A stretch of DNA of 64,000 nt from contig NZ_ASXG01000195.1 of NCBI RefSeq assembly GCF_000411975.1, positions 1-64,000 on the forward strand, given 5' to 3'. The stretch is from Amycolatopsis orientalis DSM 43388 (GTDB lineage: Bacteria; Actinomycetota; Actinomycetes; Mycobacteriales; Pseudonocardiaceae). The stretch's first letter is position 1; every line of letters begins with the position of its first letter. The translations under genes and the position numbers were made by a program. This document shows positions 37,466-46,636 of this stretch, piece after piece. The notes under the pieces are model-generated. The model searched no databases, was not told where the DNA came from, and saw only the letters and a program-made list of their open reading frames with translations.

Positions 37466-38977
37466 ATGAACGTGGCAACTTTGCTGGCAGCCAGCGCGCG
37501 CCGGGTACCGGAACGGGATGCCTGGCGCCACGGCGACCGGTCCGCGAGCTACGCGCTCGCCCGCGACCGGATCGCCCGCCTGGCCGGAGGGCTCCGGGCG
37601 CTCGGGCTCCGCCCCGGCGACCGGGTCGCCCTCGTCCTGCCGAACGGGCCCGACCTGTTCGAACTGCTGTGGGCGACCTTCTGGGCCGGGCTCGTGACGG
37701 TGCCGCTCAACCGCCACCTGCACCCCCGCGAGGTGGCATTCGTCCTCGCCCACTCCGGAGCGAAACTCGTCGTCGTCGCGCCCGAAACCGCCGACGCGGC
37801 GAGCAGCGACACCACCGGCGCCACTGTGCTCCGCACCGACACACCGGCCTACGAGGCGCTCACCGCCGGACCGCCGGTGCCGGTCGCCGAGGTGCGTCCC
37901 GACGACCCCGCCTGGATCTTCTACACCTCAGGGACCACCGGGCGGCCGAAGGGCGCCACCCTCACGCACCGGAACCTGCTGAGCATGACGCTCAACTACT
38001 ACGCCGGCGTCGACCCGGTTCCCGACGACGCCGTTTTCCTCCACGCCGCTCCGCTCACCCACGGCAGCGGGATGTACCTGCTCCCCGCCGTGGGACACGG
38101 AGCGGTCAACGTGATCTCCGCGGCCGGCAGCTTCGACCCGGCCGACTACCTCGCCCTCGCCGAAGCCAACCAGGTCACCCATGGAGCGTTCCTCGCGCCC
38201 ACGATGCTGCGCCGGCTGACCGACGAAGTCCGAGCCGGTACCGCACCGAAGCTTCCCCGGCTGCGCAGCCTCGTCATCGGCGGAGCCGCGCTCTACCAAG
38301 AAGATCTGCAGGAAGCACTCGACGCCTTCGGCCCGGTCATCACCCAGATGTACGGGCAAGGCGAGGCGCCCATGACCATCGCGGTCATGAAACCGGACCG
38401 GATTCCCCGCGACCGCGCACACCCCCGCCGCCGGTCCTGCGGCCAGCCGTTCACCGGCGTCGAGGTCCGGGTCGCCGACGCCGACGGCGCCGAACTGCCC
38501 ACGGGCACGACCGGAGAAATCCGGGTTCGCGGCGACGTCGTGATGGCCGGCTACTGGTCCGATCCGGCCGCCACCGCCGCCGCTCTAGACGACGGCTGGC
38601 TGCTGACCGGCGACGTCGGGCACGTCGACGAACACGGATTCCTGTATCTCACCGACCGGTCGAAAGACGTCATCATCAGCGGCGGCTCGAACATCTACCC
38701 GCGCGAGGTCGAAGAAGTCCTGCTCGCGCACCCGGCGGTCCGCGAAGCCGCGGTCGTCGGCCTCCCCGACCCGGAATGGGGCGAGAACGTCGGCGCGTTC
38801 GTCGTGACCAGCCCAGCCGCCGAGGTCACCGAAACGGAACTCATCGCGCACAGCCGGGCGCACCTGGCGTCCTTCAAGAAGCCGAAATCCATCACCTTTC
38901 TCGACGAGCTTCCGAAGAACGCCACCGGGAAGATTCTCAAACGCGACCTGAGGAACCTTCGCTCCGGAGGCGATTAA
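37466..38977 (+). CDS. AMP-dependent acyl-CoA synthetase/ligase
   Basis: A 503-residue ANL-superfamily enzyme: P-loop Y-T-S-G-T-T-G-R-P-K-G (about 153-163), Y-G-Q-G-E-A-P-M-T, T-G-D-V-G-H-V-D-E-H-G-F-L, D-R-S-K-D-V-I-I-S-G-G-S-N-I-Y-P-R-E and the catalytic Lys in N-A-T-G-K-I-L-K. It would activate a carboxylic acid to its CoA thioester. Last gene of the FAH-monooxygenase-NTF2-NTF2 operon, ending in a hairpin at 38988. Confidence 0.93.
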   Translation: MNVATLLAASARRVPERDAWRHGDRSASYALARDRIARLAGGLRALGLRPGDRVALVLPNGPDLFELLWATFWAGLVTVPLNRHLHPREVAFVLAHSGAKLVVVAPETADAASSDTTGATVLRTDTPAYEALTAGPPVPVAEVRPDDPAWIFYTSGTTGRPKGATLTHRNLLSMTLNYYAGVDPVPDDAVFLHAAPLTHGSGMYLLPAVGHGAVNVISAAGSFDPADYLALAEANQVTHGAFLAPTMLRRLTDEVRAGTAPKLPRLRSLVIGGAALYQEDLQEALDAFGPVITQMYGQGEAPMTIAVMKPDRIPRDRAHPRRRSCGQPFTGVEVRVADADGAELPTGTTGEIRVRGDVVMAGYWSDPAATAAALDDGWLLTGDVGHVDEHGFLYLTDRSKDVIISGGSNIYPREVEEVLLAHPAVREAAVVGLPDPEWGENVGAFVVTSPAAEVTETELIAHSRAHLASFKKPKSITFLDELPKNATGKILKRDLRNLRSGGD

Positions 38978-38987
38978 ACCGATGCGC

Positions 38988-39004
38988 GGGACGGGAGCCG
39001 TCCC
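38988..39004 (+). terminator. Operon terminator hairpin
   Basis: GGGACGG-GAG-CCGTCCC, a seven-base-pair stem 11 bases after the ligase stop, between convergent genes. Confidence 0.65.
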
Positions 39005-39051
39005 GGTCGGATCTAGCCCGCAATGGGGTGAATCCTCGTCCGCAAGGCGGT

Positions 39052-39879
39052 CTACCGTCCGGCCAGCTCAGCCACGACCGGAGCGAGCGGGCCGGCGGCA
39101 CCGGCGCCGAAGACGAAGTAGGAGAAGCCCATTTCCTCGCGCCGCCGCAGGATTTCCTCGGCCGCGGCCGAGGGATCGCTCGGGAGGTACGCCACCGAAT
39201 CCGCGGCTCGGACGGCGGCCACGTCGGTGTCGGGTCCGGTCATGAACGCGGCGGCGGAATCGCCGATCACGGGAACGTGCAACGCCAGTTCAATTCCGCG
39301 GCGATTGTCGAATTGCCGTACCCGCTGCGTCGTCTGCGCCCGGGTCTCGATCTGCGGCATCACGAACGTCACCGTGTCGGCGAGTTCCGCCGCAACGGCC
39401 TGCGCCTTCGGGCCGCCCGCGGCCACCACGACCGGAGTGTGCGAGTCCGGACCGTCCAGTTCTCGCAAGGCCGCGATCACCTCGCGGACCTGTTCCGGCC
39501 GCTGGCTCACGGCTGTGTCCGGCAGACCGAGGTCGCGAAGCTGGTCGGAGATCCCCGGACGACCGGTCCCGATGCCCATCTCGAACCGCCCCTCGGTGAG
39601 CACGGACAACGAGTGCGCCTCCCACGCGGTGCTCCACGCCGGCCGGACCGGGGACGCATACACCCAGGTGCCCACGCGCAAGCCGGTGACCGTCGCGGCG
39701 ACCGCGAGCGCGGGGCCCGGCGCCGGCTGCCATTCCGGCACATCGGGCATCAAGATCGTCGAATAGCCGCTGTCGGCCAGGCCGCGCAGCTGATCGCGCC
39801 AGGACGGCAAGTCGGAGGTGATCGGAGCGACCGCTCCGAACCGCAGCGGCCTCGTTTCGCGGTGGGTCGTGCCAGCCAT
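39052..39879 (-). CDS. Luciferase-like (LLM, F420-type) oxidoreductase
   Basis: A 275-residue member of the bacterial luciferase superfamily, TIGR03621-like F420 subgroup: Y-S-T-I-L-M-P-D-V-P, P-A-L-A-V-A-A-T-V-T-G-L-R-V-G-T-W-V-Y-A, E-A-H-S-L-S-V-L-T-E-G-R-F-E-M-G-I-G-T-G-R and P-V-V-V-A-A-G-G-P-K-A. It should use reduced F420 or FMN for a hydride transfer or oxygenation. It converges on the catabolic operon and may extend that pathway, but shares no promoter with it. The open frame runs far upstream; ATG 39879 is the family start. Confidence 0.85.
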   Translation of the reverse strand: MAGTTHRETRPLRFGAVAPITSDLPSWRDQLRGLADSGYSTILMPDVPEWQPAPGPALAVAATVTGLRVGTWVYASPVRPAWSTAWEAHSLSVLTEGRFEMGIGTGRPGISDQLRDLGLPDTAVSQRPEQVREVIAALRELDGPDSHTPVVVAAGGPKAQAVAAELADTVTFVMPQIETRAQTTQRVRQFDNRRGIELALHVPVIGDSAAAFMTGPDTDVAAVRAADSVAYLPSDPSAAAEEILRRREEMGFSYFVFGAGAAGPLAPVVAELAGR

Positions 39880-40103
39880 CGTGATGCCCTTTCGTCGCGG
39901 CCCGGCGCCTGTCGCCGGACCTTTTGCCTCTTCTACGAACGGGCCATGGCGGTTTCGACACCCCTTGACCGCCGGGGTTTCGGCGCTAGCCCCAGCTCCG
40001 GCACGAGCATATGCGTTCGGCCTGGCCCGGGCCGGAATCCGCGGTGCCTGCCGAAGCATCTCAGCCTGCCGAAACAGCGCCTGTACTGTGCGCGCGTGCA
40101 GGC

Positions 40104-40553
40104 CTAGTTCCCGGAAAAGTCCGGGAGCGCGCCAGTCGCCAGATACTCGTCGACCGAGGCGGCGAGGTAGGGACATTCGTCGGCGGGATGGTCGCTGGGG
40201 CAGCGCAGCAGATGGGCAAGCGTCGCGCGAGCCGAAGCGAGCTGCGCCAGTTGCCGGTCGCACGCGGCGATGCGGTGCTCGACCGCACCGCGCCAGTCGG
40301 CGTCGTCGGTGTTGCCCGCCAGGAATACGCGGATCTCCTCGAGGCTCATCGCGGCGGCGGCCTGCCAGAGCTGGACCATCGCGACGCGGCGCACATCGGC
40401 CTCGTCGTAGCGGCGGCGGCCGGACTGGCGGCCGCTCGGGCTGATCAATCCGCGCTTCTCCCACCACCGCAGGGTGGACACCGGAAGGCCGAGCCGGTCG
40501 GCGACCTGTCCGATCGAGTACGTCCCCGGCCGCGAGCCGGTCGCGCTTGACAT
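40104..40553 (-). CDS. MerR-family regulator
   Basis: A 149-residue MerR protein: Y-S-I-G-Q-V-A-D-R-L-G-L-P-V-S-T-L-R-W-W-E-K-R-G-L-I-S-P and R-R-Y-D-E-A-D-V-R-R-V form the winged helix, followed by a dimerisation coiled coil. The C-terminus has Cys residues (L-L-R-C-P-S-D-H-P-A-D-E-C-P-Y-L), which could sense a metal or thiol reagent. It is divergent from an MFS exporter, the likely target. The ATG at 40553 matches the family N-terminus. Confidence 0.88.
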   Translation of the reverse strand: MSSATGSRPGTYSIGQVADRLGLPVSTLRWWEKRGLISPSGRQSGRRRYDEADVRRVAMVQLWQAAAAMSLEEIRVFLAGNTDDADWRGAVEHRIAACDRQLAQLASARATLAHLLRCPSDHPADECPYLAASVDEYLATGALPDFSGN

Positions 40554-40572
40554 GAAGGCGACTTTAACTCGC

Positions 40573-40586
40573 ACCGTAGACCCGGT
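40573..40586. promoter_or_regulatory. MerR-type dyad
   Basis: ACCG-TAGACC-CGGT lies in the 68-base gap between the divergent MerR and MFS genes. MerR-type sites commonly show ACC...GGT arms between over-spaced promoter elements, so this is a plausible operator. Confidence 0.4.
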
Positions 40587-40621
40587 CGCAAGTGAATATC
40601 GTTGCCGATAAGGCGGGGTCG

Positions 40622-42070
40622 ATGAGCACCAAAGCGGGATGGCGGGTTCCAGCAGGGCTGATCCTGGGGCCGTTCGTGGCACTGCTGGATCTGAGTATCG
40701 TGACGGTCGCGCTGCCTCGGATGGGCGCCGATCTCCATGCGGGCACCGCGGGGCAGCAGTGGATCGTAGACGCGTACGCGGTGTGCCTGGCGGCGTTGCT
40801 GCTGTCCGGCGGCACACTCGGCGATCGGTACGGCCGCAAACGCGCCTATCTGATCGGGCTGACGGTTTTCACTCTTGCCTCGGTCGCCTGCGCCGCGGCG
40901 ACGGGCATCGGGATGCTGATCGCGGCGCGGGCGGTGCAGGGGGCGGCGTCCGCGCTGGTGATGACCGGCTCGCTGTCGCTCCTGGTCCAGGCCTATCCCG
41001 ATCCCGTGCAGCGAGCGCGGATGCTCGGCCTGAACGGGATGATCGGCGGATCCTCGATCGTGTTCGGCCCGGTGGCCGGCGGGCTCCTGGTCGACGCCGT
41101 CGGATGGCCGACGATTTTCCTGATCAACCTGCCGATCGGCGCCTGCGCGGTGTGGCTGGTCCGGCGCGCGATGCCGGAAAGTTCCGACCGCGAGCACGCC
41201 GCGCTGGATCCGGCCGGGCAACTGCTCGGGCTGACGTTCCTGGCGACGCTCACCTACGGGCTGATCGAAGGCCGCGACCTCGGCTGGGCGTCGGCCGCGA
41301 CGATCGTGCCGCTGGCGGTCGCGGCGGCCGCCGGCGCGGGATTCGTCTGCGTGGAACGCCGGCTGGCCAAGCCCATGCTGCCGATTGCGGTGTTCGCCGA
41401 CCCCCGTTTCACCGTGCCGAACGTGGCCTCTTTCGTGCTCGCGTTCGGCACGACCTCGGTGTTCATCCTGCTGTCGTGGTTCCTGCAGGACGTCCAGCAT
41501 CGCTCGCCGAGAGCGGTCGGGCTGCTGTTCATTCCGTTGAGCGGGGTGATTTGCCTGGTGGCGCCTCTGGCTGCGCGCTGGTGCGCGCGATACCGGCCCG
41601 CCAGCGTGATGATCGCGGGCTACACCGTTTCCGGCATCGGACTGCTGGGGCTGCTTGCCCTCGACCAGAACAGCGGGCCGCTGGCGGTGTCCGGGTTCGG
41701 CGTGGTGCTCGGCGCCGGGATGGGTGCTTCGATCGCTCCCACTCAACTGGCCGGCGTGCTCGCCCTCCCCCGACAGCGCTCGGGACTGGCTTCCGCATGC
41801 ATCGCCACCACCCGACAGGCCGGAACGGCGGTGGGCGTCGCGGTTCTCGGCGTGATCATCACCAGCGCCGCCGGCCCGCCGGAGCAGCCGGGCTATCCGG
41901 CCGGCTTCGTGCACGGATTGCACTTGGCGGGCTTGGTTTCCGGCGTGCTCACCCTCGCGACAGCCGCGCTCGTCGCCGTCACCGAACACCTGCGCAAGCG
42001 AAAGGCCGCGAAGACCTTCGCCGATCGCGCGGAAGCACCGGACAAGTCAGCCAGCGTCGAACCGCGCTAG
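40622..42070 (+). CDS. MFS drug exporter, DHA2 (14-helix) type
   Basis: A 482-residue DHA2-family transporter: L-D-L-S-I-V-T-V-A-L-P in helix 1, the loop G-G-T-L-G-D-R-Y-G-R-K-R after helix 2, R-A-V-Q-G-A-A-S-A-L-V in helix 4 and motif C G-P-V-A-G-G-L-L in helix 5. Length and helix count fit 14 segments. Likely multidrug or antibiotic efflux. ATG 40622 is preferred; a GTG ten codons upstream is possible. Regulation by the divergent MerR protein is likely. Confidence 0.9.
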   Translation: MSTKAGWRVPAGLILGPFVALLDLSIVTVALPRMGADLHAGTAGQQWIVDAYAVCLAALLLSGGTLGDRYGRKRAYLIGLTVFTLASVACAAATGIGMLIAARAVQGAASALVMTGSLSLLVQAYPDPVQRARMLGLNGMIGGSSIVFGPVAGGLLVDAVGWPTIFLINLPIGACAVWLVRRAMPESSDREHAALDPAGQLLGLTFLATLTYGLIEGRDLGWASAATIVPLAVAAAAGAGFVCVERRLAKPMLPIAVFADPRFTVPNVASFVLAFGTTSVFILLSWFLQDVQHRSPRAVGLLFIPLSGVICLVAPLAARWCARYRPASVMIAGYTVSGIGLLGLLALDQNSGPLAVSGFGVVLGAGMGASIAPTQLAGVLALPRQRSGLASACIATTRQAGTAVGVAVLGVIITSAAGPPEQPGYPAGFVHGLHLAGLVSGVLTLATAALVAVTEHLRKRKAAKTFADRAEAPDKSASVEPR

Positions 42071-42137
42071 CGACGGCTTGGGTTTTGGCGGCTGACAGTT
42101 CTCCCGGAATCGGTTGGCTCGCGCACCAGGCGCACGC

Positions 42138-42992
42138 CTACGGCCGGAGCACGCCCCCTTCGTTCGCGACCGGACCGGACGCGGAGCTGGCACGGGCCGC
42201 ACCTGGCACCGGGGACCAGTGCAGGAGCCGGGCCGGGTTGTGCGCGACGGCGGCGCGGAAGACCTCGTCGCCGACCCGACCTCGCAGCCAGGCAAGGCAA
42301 GCGGCATAGGTTTGCTCGTGCTCGTAGCGAGTCCAGGGCCAGTCGCTCCCCCAGAGCAGGCGATGCGGTCCGGCTTCCGCGAGGAGCCGCTCAAGCATCG
42401 CGGCGGCCGCACTGGGGTGCGAACGGTAGGGTGCGCTGGCCTTGATCCACACGTGCTCGTGGCACGCGAGGCCGAGCACAATGCGTTCGGCTTCCGCGGA
42501 AACGCCGGGAAGTCCGAAGTGGTCGAGCACCACCGCCGAAGGCCAGCGCCGGAGTGCGGGCGCGAGCGCGGTCCACTGCTCGCCGCGGGCTTGGACCTCC
42601 AGGTGCTGGCCGCGGCGGTCGAGCTCCGCCCCCAGCCGCCGCCACCCGCTGGTGTCCAGGTCGGGAACCTGGCGGCCGATCAGGTTGAGGCGCACCCCGG
42701 CCACCCCCTCGACGCGAAGCGGCGACAGGTCCCGCGGCTCGTCCGGGAGGACCACCACCGCGCGGAGCCGACCGCGGAGCCGGCTCAGGCAGTTCAGCAG
42801 GAATCCGTTGTCACAGCCCAGAAAACTGGGCTGGACCAGCAGCCCGCCCGCGATCGCGTTCCCGTCCAGCAGGGTCAGGTACTCGGCGAGGGTGGCGTCG
42901 TAGTCCGGCACGTATCGCGGGTTCGCCGCGGTGCGCAGCGCACGCCGGAAGACATGCGCGTGCCCGTCGATGGCAGCGGAAGGAAGGACCAC
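42138..42992 (-). CDS. Amidohydrolase-2 family lactonase (PDC-hydrolase-like)
   Basis: A 284-residue TIM-barrel metal hydrolase of the 2-pyrone-4,6-dicarboxylate hydrolase-like group: D-G-H-A-H-V-F at the N-terminus (two His ligands), G-V-R-L-N-L-I-G, V-L-D-H-F-G-L-P, W-I-K-A-S-A-P-Y-R and the catalytic Asp in L-L-W-G-S-D-W-P-W-T. Members open lactones or decarboxylate small acids. It is divergent from a GntR gene that leads an MFS/GntP transport operon, so all four may serve uptake and use of one organic acid. Confidence 0.88.
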   Translation of the reverse strand: MVLPSAAIDGHAHVFRRALRTAANPRYVPDYDATLAEYLTLLDGNAIAGGLLVQPSFLGCDNGFLLNCLSRLRGRLRAVVVLPDEPRDLSPLRVEGVAGVRLNLIGRQVPDLDTSGWRRLGAELDRRGQHLEVQARGEQWTALAPALRRWPSAVVLDHFGLPGVSAEAERIVLGLACHEHVWIKASAPYRSHPSAAAAMLERLLAEAGPHRLLWGSDWPWTRYEHEQTYAACLAWLRGRVGDEVFRAAVAHNPARLLHWSPVPGAARASSASGPVANEGGVLRP

Positions 42993-43006
42993 GCGCCGAG
43001 CATATA

Positions 43007-43024
43007 CCTCTAGACCTATAGAGG
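43007..43024. promoter_or_regulatory. GntR operator-like dyad
   Basis: CCTCTA-GACCTA-TAGAGG is a perfect dyad with six-base arms and spacer, in the short gap between the divergent amidohydrolase and GntR genes and 14 bases before the GntR start. Likely the binding site of the adjacent regulator. Confidence 0.6.
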
Positions 43025-43037
43025 ACTATCTGTCATA

Positions 43038-43808
43038 GTGCCGGACATGGCTGACGAGGCAACGACGCCCTCCCCCGGGCGCGCCGAACTGGAGGCGCTC
43101 GACCCCCGGCTGCCGCTGCATGCCCGCCTCCGCGAGGTGCTGGTGGCGCGGATCGAGTCGGGCGAGTGGACCCCGGCCCGCCCCTTGCCCGCGGAAACCG
43201 TGCTCACCGCGCACTACGGCGTCGCGCTGGGCACGATGCGGCGCGTGCTCGGCGAACTGGTCGAGCAGGGCATGCTGGAGCGCCGGCACGGCAGCGGCAC
43301 CTTCGTCCGGCGGGCGAAGCTCGACTCGTCCTTGTTCCGGTTCTTCCGCTACGGCGACAGCCGGACCGACGCGCCGGCCAGCCGGATCCTCACCTTCGAC
43401 CAGGCCGCGTTGCCCGCCGAAGCGGCCGAGGCGCTGAGCGAACCCGTCGGTTCGCCGGCCCTGCACCTGCACCGTCTCCGGTTGCGCGACGACGAGCCAG
43501 TGCTTGTCGAGGACATCTGGCTGCCGCTGCCGCGGTTCGCGTGCCTCGCCCAACGCCATCAGGACGAGCTCGGCGACCTGCTGTACCCGGAGTACGAACG
43601 GGAGTGCGGGGTCGTGATCGCCTCCGCGGAGGAAATTCTCACCGTGGGCACCGCGAGCGCGGGCGACGCGCTGCTGTTGCGCTGCCGCCGCTCTGATCCG
43701 GTCGTGTTCATCGAGCGGACCGCGCGCACCCACGACGGGACCGCGGTCGAATGGCGCCGCACGGCGGGCAAAGCCGCCGATTTCCGCTATCGCGTCGAGA
43801 TCCGGTGA
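43038..43808 (+). CDS. GntR/HutC-family regulator
   Basis: A 256-residue GntR protein with a UTRA-type effector domain. Winged helix: L-H-A-R-L-R-E-V-L-V-A-R-I-E-S-G-E-W, then L-P-A-E-T-V-L-T-A-H-Y-G-V-A-L-G-T-M-R-R and E-R-R-H-G-S-G-T-F-V. UTRA-like: L-H-L-H-R-L-R-L-R-D-D-E-P-V and C-terminal F-I-E-R-T-A-R-T-H-D-G. It overlaps or abuts the MFS gene, so it is the first gene of a GntR-MFS-GntP operon. Start GTG 43038; ATG 43047 is an alternative. Confidence 0.9.
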   Translation: MPDMADEATTPSPGRAELEALDPRLPLHARLREVLVARIESGEWTPARPLPAETVLTAHYGVALGTMRRVLGELVEQGMLERRHGSGTFVRRAKLDSSLFRFFRYGDSRTDAPASRILTFDQAALPAEAAEALSEPVGSPALHLHRLRLRDDEPVLVEDIWLPLPRFACLAQRHQDELGDLLYPEYERECGVVIASAEEILTVGTASAGDALLLRCRRSDPVVFIERTARTHDGTAVEWRRTAGKAADFRYRVEIR

Positions 43809-43819
43809 ACGGAGCTGCC

Positions 43820-45079
43820 ATGTACGGATGGTTTCGGGCAGCGCCGCCCGCCGGCCGGCGCGCGTTCGTCGCGACCTTCGGAGGCTGGGCGCTCGAAGCG
43901 GCCGACGCCCAGATCTTCGGACTCGTGCTGCCGACGCTCCTGGCGCTGTGGCACCTGAGCGAGGGACAGGCCGGCCTGCTGGCGTCCGCGACGCTGATCT
44001 GCACCGCCGTCGGCGGCTGGCTCGCGGGCATCGCGTCCGACCGGTGGGGCCGCGTCCGCGTCCTGCAGGTCACGATCGCCTGGTACGCCGTCGCGACCGC
44101 GCTGGTGGGCTTCGCGGGCGGATTCGAGTCGCTGCTGGTCACGCGCTGCCTGCAAGGTTTCGGTTTCGGCGGGGAATGGGCCGCCGGGGCGGTGCTGATG
44201 AGCGAGTACGTCGGCAGGCGGTATCGCGGCCGGGTGCTCGGCGCGGTGCAGAGCGGATGGGCGGTCGGCTGGGGGCTGGCGCTGGTGGCCTACTCGATCG
44301 CGTTCGCCGTGCTGCCGCCGACGTGGGCGTGGCGCGCGATGTTCTGGCTCGGCGTGCTTCCGGCACTGCTGGTCGTGCTGATCCGCCGCGGGGTGAGCGA
44401 CCCGCCGGTGTACCGGCGGCGGAAAACCGCGTCGTGGGCGGAGATCTTCCGTCCGGGCCTGGTGCGCGTGACGGTCTTCGGCGCGCTGCTCGGGCTGGGC
44501 AGCCACGGCGGGTACTACGCGCTCACCACGTTCCTGCCGACGTTTCTGCGGAAGACCCGCGGCCTGACGGTGCTCGGCACGACGGGCTACCTCGCGGTGT
44601 TCATCACGGCGTCGTTCCTCGGTTACGTCGTTTCCGGGATCATGTCCGACCGGGTGGGCAGGCGGACGAACATCATCGGGTTCGCGGTGCTGTGCCTCGT
44701 GTCCCTCGTGCCGTTTCTGTTGCTCCCGTTGAACAACACGGCCATGCTCGTGGCCAGCGCGCCGCTCGGGTTCTTCTCGGCGGGCATCCCCGGCGGGCTC
44801 GGCGCGCTGTTCGCCGAACTGTTCCCCACCGAGGTCCGCGGCGGCGGGCAAGGGTTCTGCTACAACCTCGGCCGCATCGTCAGCGCGGCTTTTCCCGCCG
44901 CGGTGGGATTCCTGTCCGCACAGATCGGGCTCGCCACGAGCATCGCCGTCTTCGCGGGCGCGGCGTACCTGCTGGCCATCGTCGCCGCCTCGAGCTTGCC
45001 GGAGACGCGCGCGGACGGCCTGCCCGACGCGTCCACAACCCCGCTTCGCGCTGATACCTCCCGGAAAGGTGCCCGATGA
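43820..45079 (+). CDS. MFS transporter, aromatic/sialic-acid symporter type
   Basis: A 419-residue 12-helix MFS protein related to the aromatic acid:H+ and sialic acid symporters: G-W-A-L-E-A-A-D-A-Q-I-F in helix 1, G-I-A-S-D-R-W-G-R-V-R between helices 2 and 3, G-F-G-F-G-G-E-W in helix 4 and M-S-D-R-V-G-R-R in the central repeat. The helix-1 acidic residues are those used for proton coupling. ATG 43820 with GGAG at 43811 is preferred over GTG 43805, which overlaps the GntR stop. Its stop overlaps the GntP start (ATGA). Confidence 0.9.
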   Translation: MYGWFRAAPPAGRRAFVATFGGWALEAADAQIFGLVLPTLLALWHLSEGQAGLLASATLICTAVGGWLAGIASDRWGRVRVLQVTIAWYAVATALVGFAGGFESLLVTRCLQGFGFGGEWAAGAVLMSEYVGRRYRGRVLGAVQSGWAVGWGLALVAYSIAFAVLPPTWAWRAMFWLGVLPALLVVLIRRGVSDPPVYRRRKTASWAEIFRPGLVRVTVFGALLGLGSHGGYYALTTFLPTFLRKTRGLTVLGTTGYLAVFITASFLGYVVSGIMSDRVGRRTNIIGFAVLCLVSLVPFLLLPLNNTAMLVASAPLGFFSAGIPGGLGALFAELFPTEVRGGGQGFCYNLGRIVSAAFPAAVGFLSAQIGLATSIAVFAGAAYLLAIVAASSLPETRADGLPDASTTPLRADTSRKGAR

Positions 45080-46500
45080 CCGCGCACACCTGGCCGCTGC
45101 TCCTCGTCCTCGCCGCCGCGATCGCGGTGCTGTTGCTCCTGATCAATTCGCGGCTGCGGTTCCATCCCTTCGTGGCGCTCATCGTGGTGTCCGTCGCCGC
45201 CGGCCTGGCCGCCGGCGAGCCGCTGTCCAAACTGCCGGGGTCCATTGAGGACGGTGCGGGCGGCACGCTGGGCAGCATCGGCATCCCGCTCGCGCTCGGC
45301 GCGATGCTGGGCCGGCTGCTCTCGGAAGCCGGGGCCACCGACGCGATCGCGAAAGCCGTGCTCGCCCGGTCCGGTCCCCGTTCGCTGCCCTGGCTGGTGA
45401 CCGGCGCGGCCGTCGTCATCGGGATCCCGATGTTCTTCGAGGTCGGCCTGATCGTCTTGCTGCCGCTCATCTTCAGCATCGCCCAGCGGCTGGACGACGA
45501 GGGCGGCACCCATGGTTCGCCCTACCTGCTGCTCGGTGTCCCGGCGATCGCCGCGCTGTCGACCCTGCACGGGACCCTGGTGCCGCACCCGGGCCCGCTG
45601 ACCGCGCAGAGCGGACTGCACGCGAACCTCGGGCTCACCATCGTCGTCGGGCTGGTGTGCGCGATCCCCGCCATCATCGTCTCCGGGCCGCTCTACGCGC
45701 GCTGGATCGCCCCGCGGCTGCCTCAGGTGCGGCCCAGCGCCGCACTCGTCGAGCAGTTCACCTCCGTCGAACCGAAACCGGCCCGTACCGGCAGCGGACC
45801 GCAGTCGCCGAGCGCGGCCGACAGCCGGCGTGGGCCGAGTGCCGGGTTCGCCTTCGCCGCGGTGCTCGTCCCGGTCGGCCTGATGCTGTTGCGCACGCTG
45901 GCCGAGCTCACCCTCGCCCCCACGAATCCGGCACGGAAGATCCTGACCTTCACCGGGGAGCCGATCCTCGCCATGCTGGCCGGTTTCCTGGTCGTGCTCG
46001 CCGGCACCGTTTCCCCGCTGCGCGCCCGCGGCGTCGACGTGCGCGAGGCGCTGACCGACAGCCTCCGCTCGATCGCCGGGATCATGCTGATCATCGCCGG
46101 CGGCGGAGCGTTCAACCAGGTGCTCAAGGATTCCGGCATCGGCAAGGCGATCGCCGCGGCGGCGACTGGCGCGCATCTGAACCTCATCGTGCTCGGCTGG
46201 CTGCTGGCCCTGCTGCTGTCGGCCTCCACCGGATCGGCGACCGTCGGCATCGTCTCGGCGACCGGCATCGTCGCCCCGCTGGCCGGCGCGGGCGGAAGCC
46301 TGCAGACGTCGCTGCTCGTCATCGCCATCGGCGCCGGTTCCATCGGCCTCAACTACGTCAACCACGCGGGTTTCTGGCTGGTGAAGGAATCGTTCGGGAT
46401 GAGCCTGTCGGAGGCGACGAAAACGCATACCGTGGTGCAGACGCTGGTGAGCGTGCTGGGCCTCGGCATGGCCTTGCTGGTGTGGGCGGTCGCCGGCTGA
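45076..46500 (+). CDS. GntP-family permease
   Basis: A 474-residue GntP/gluconate:H+ symporter-family protein with about 12-14 membrane helices. Hallmarks: F-H-P-F-V-A-L-I-V-V-S, G-A-M-L-G-R-L-L-S-E-A-G-A, I-G-I-P-M-F-F-E-V-G-L-I-V-L-L-P, L-H-G-T-L-V-P-H-P-G-P, A-G-G-G-A-F-N-Q-V-L-K-D-S-G-I-G and N-H-A-G-F-W. It takes up gluconate or a similar hydroxy acid. The start overlaps the MFS stop by four bases, so the two transporters are translationally coupled, which is unusual for one substrate. Confidence 0.92.
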   Translation: MTAHTWPLLLVLAAAIAVLLLLINSRLRFHPFVALIVVSVAAGLAAGEPLSKLPGSIEDGAGGTLGSIGIPLALGAMLGRLLSEAGATDAIAKAVLARSGPRSLPWLVTGAAVVIGIPMFFEVGLIVLLPLIFSIAQRLDDEGGTHGSPYLLLGVPAIAALSTLHGTLVPHPGPLTAQSGLHANLGLTIVVGLVCAIPAIIVSGPLYARWIAPRLPQVRPSAALVEQFTSVEPKPARTGSGPQSPSAADSRRGPSAGFAFAAVLVPVGLMLLRTLAELTLAPTNPARKILTFTGEPILAMLAGFLVVLAGTVSPLRARGVDVREALTDSLRSIAGIMLIIAGGGAFNQVLKDSGIGKAIAAAATGAHLNLIVLGWLLALLLSASTGSATVGIVSATGIVAPLAGAGGSLQTSLLVIAIGAGSIGLNYVNHAGFWLVKESFGMSLSEATKTHTVVQTLVSVLGLGMALLVWAVAG

Positions 46501-46636
46501 GGCCTTCCGCTGGGCGCGGTTTCTCCGTTACCTGTCGCGCTCGCAGCTGCCGCGATTTCCTCGTCGGCGAAGGTGTCCGGGTCGGCCGATGCGGTTACCC
46601 AGCAAAGGGTTCCGCCTTGCCCGACAGTCCTTCGCC

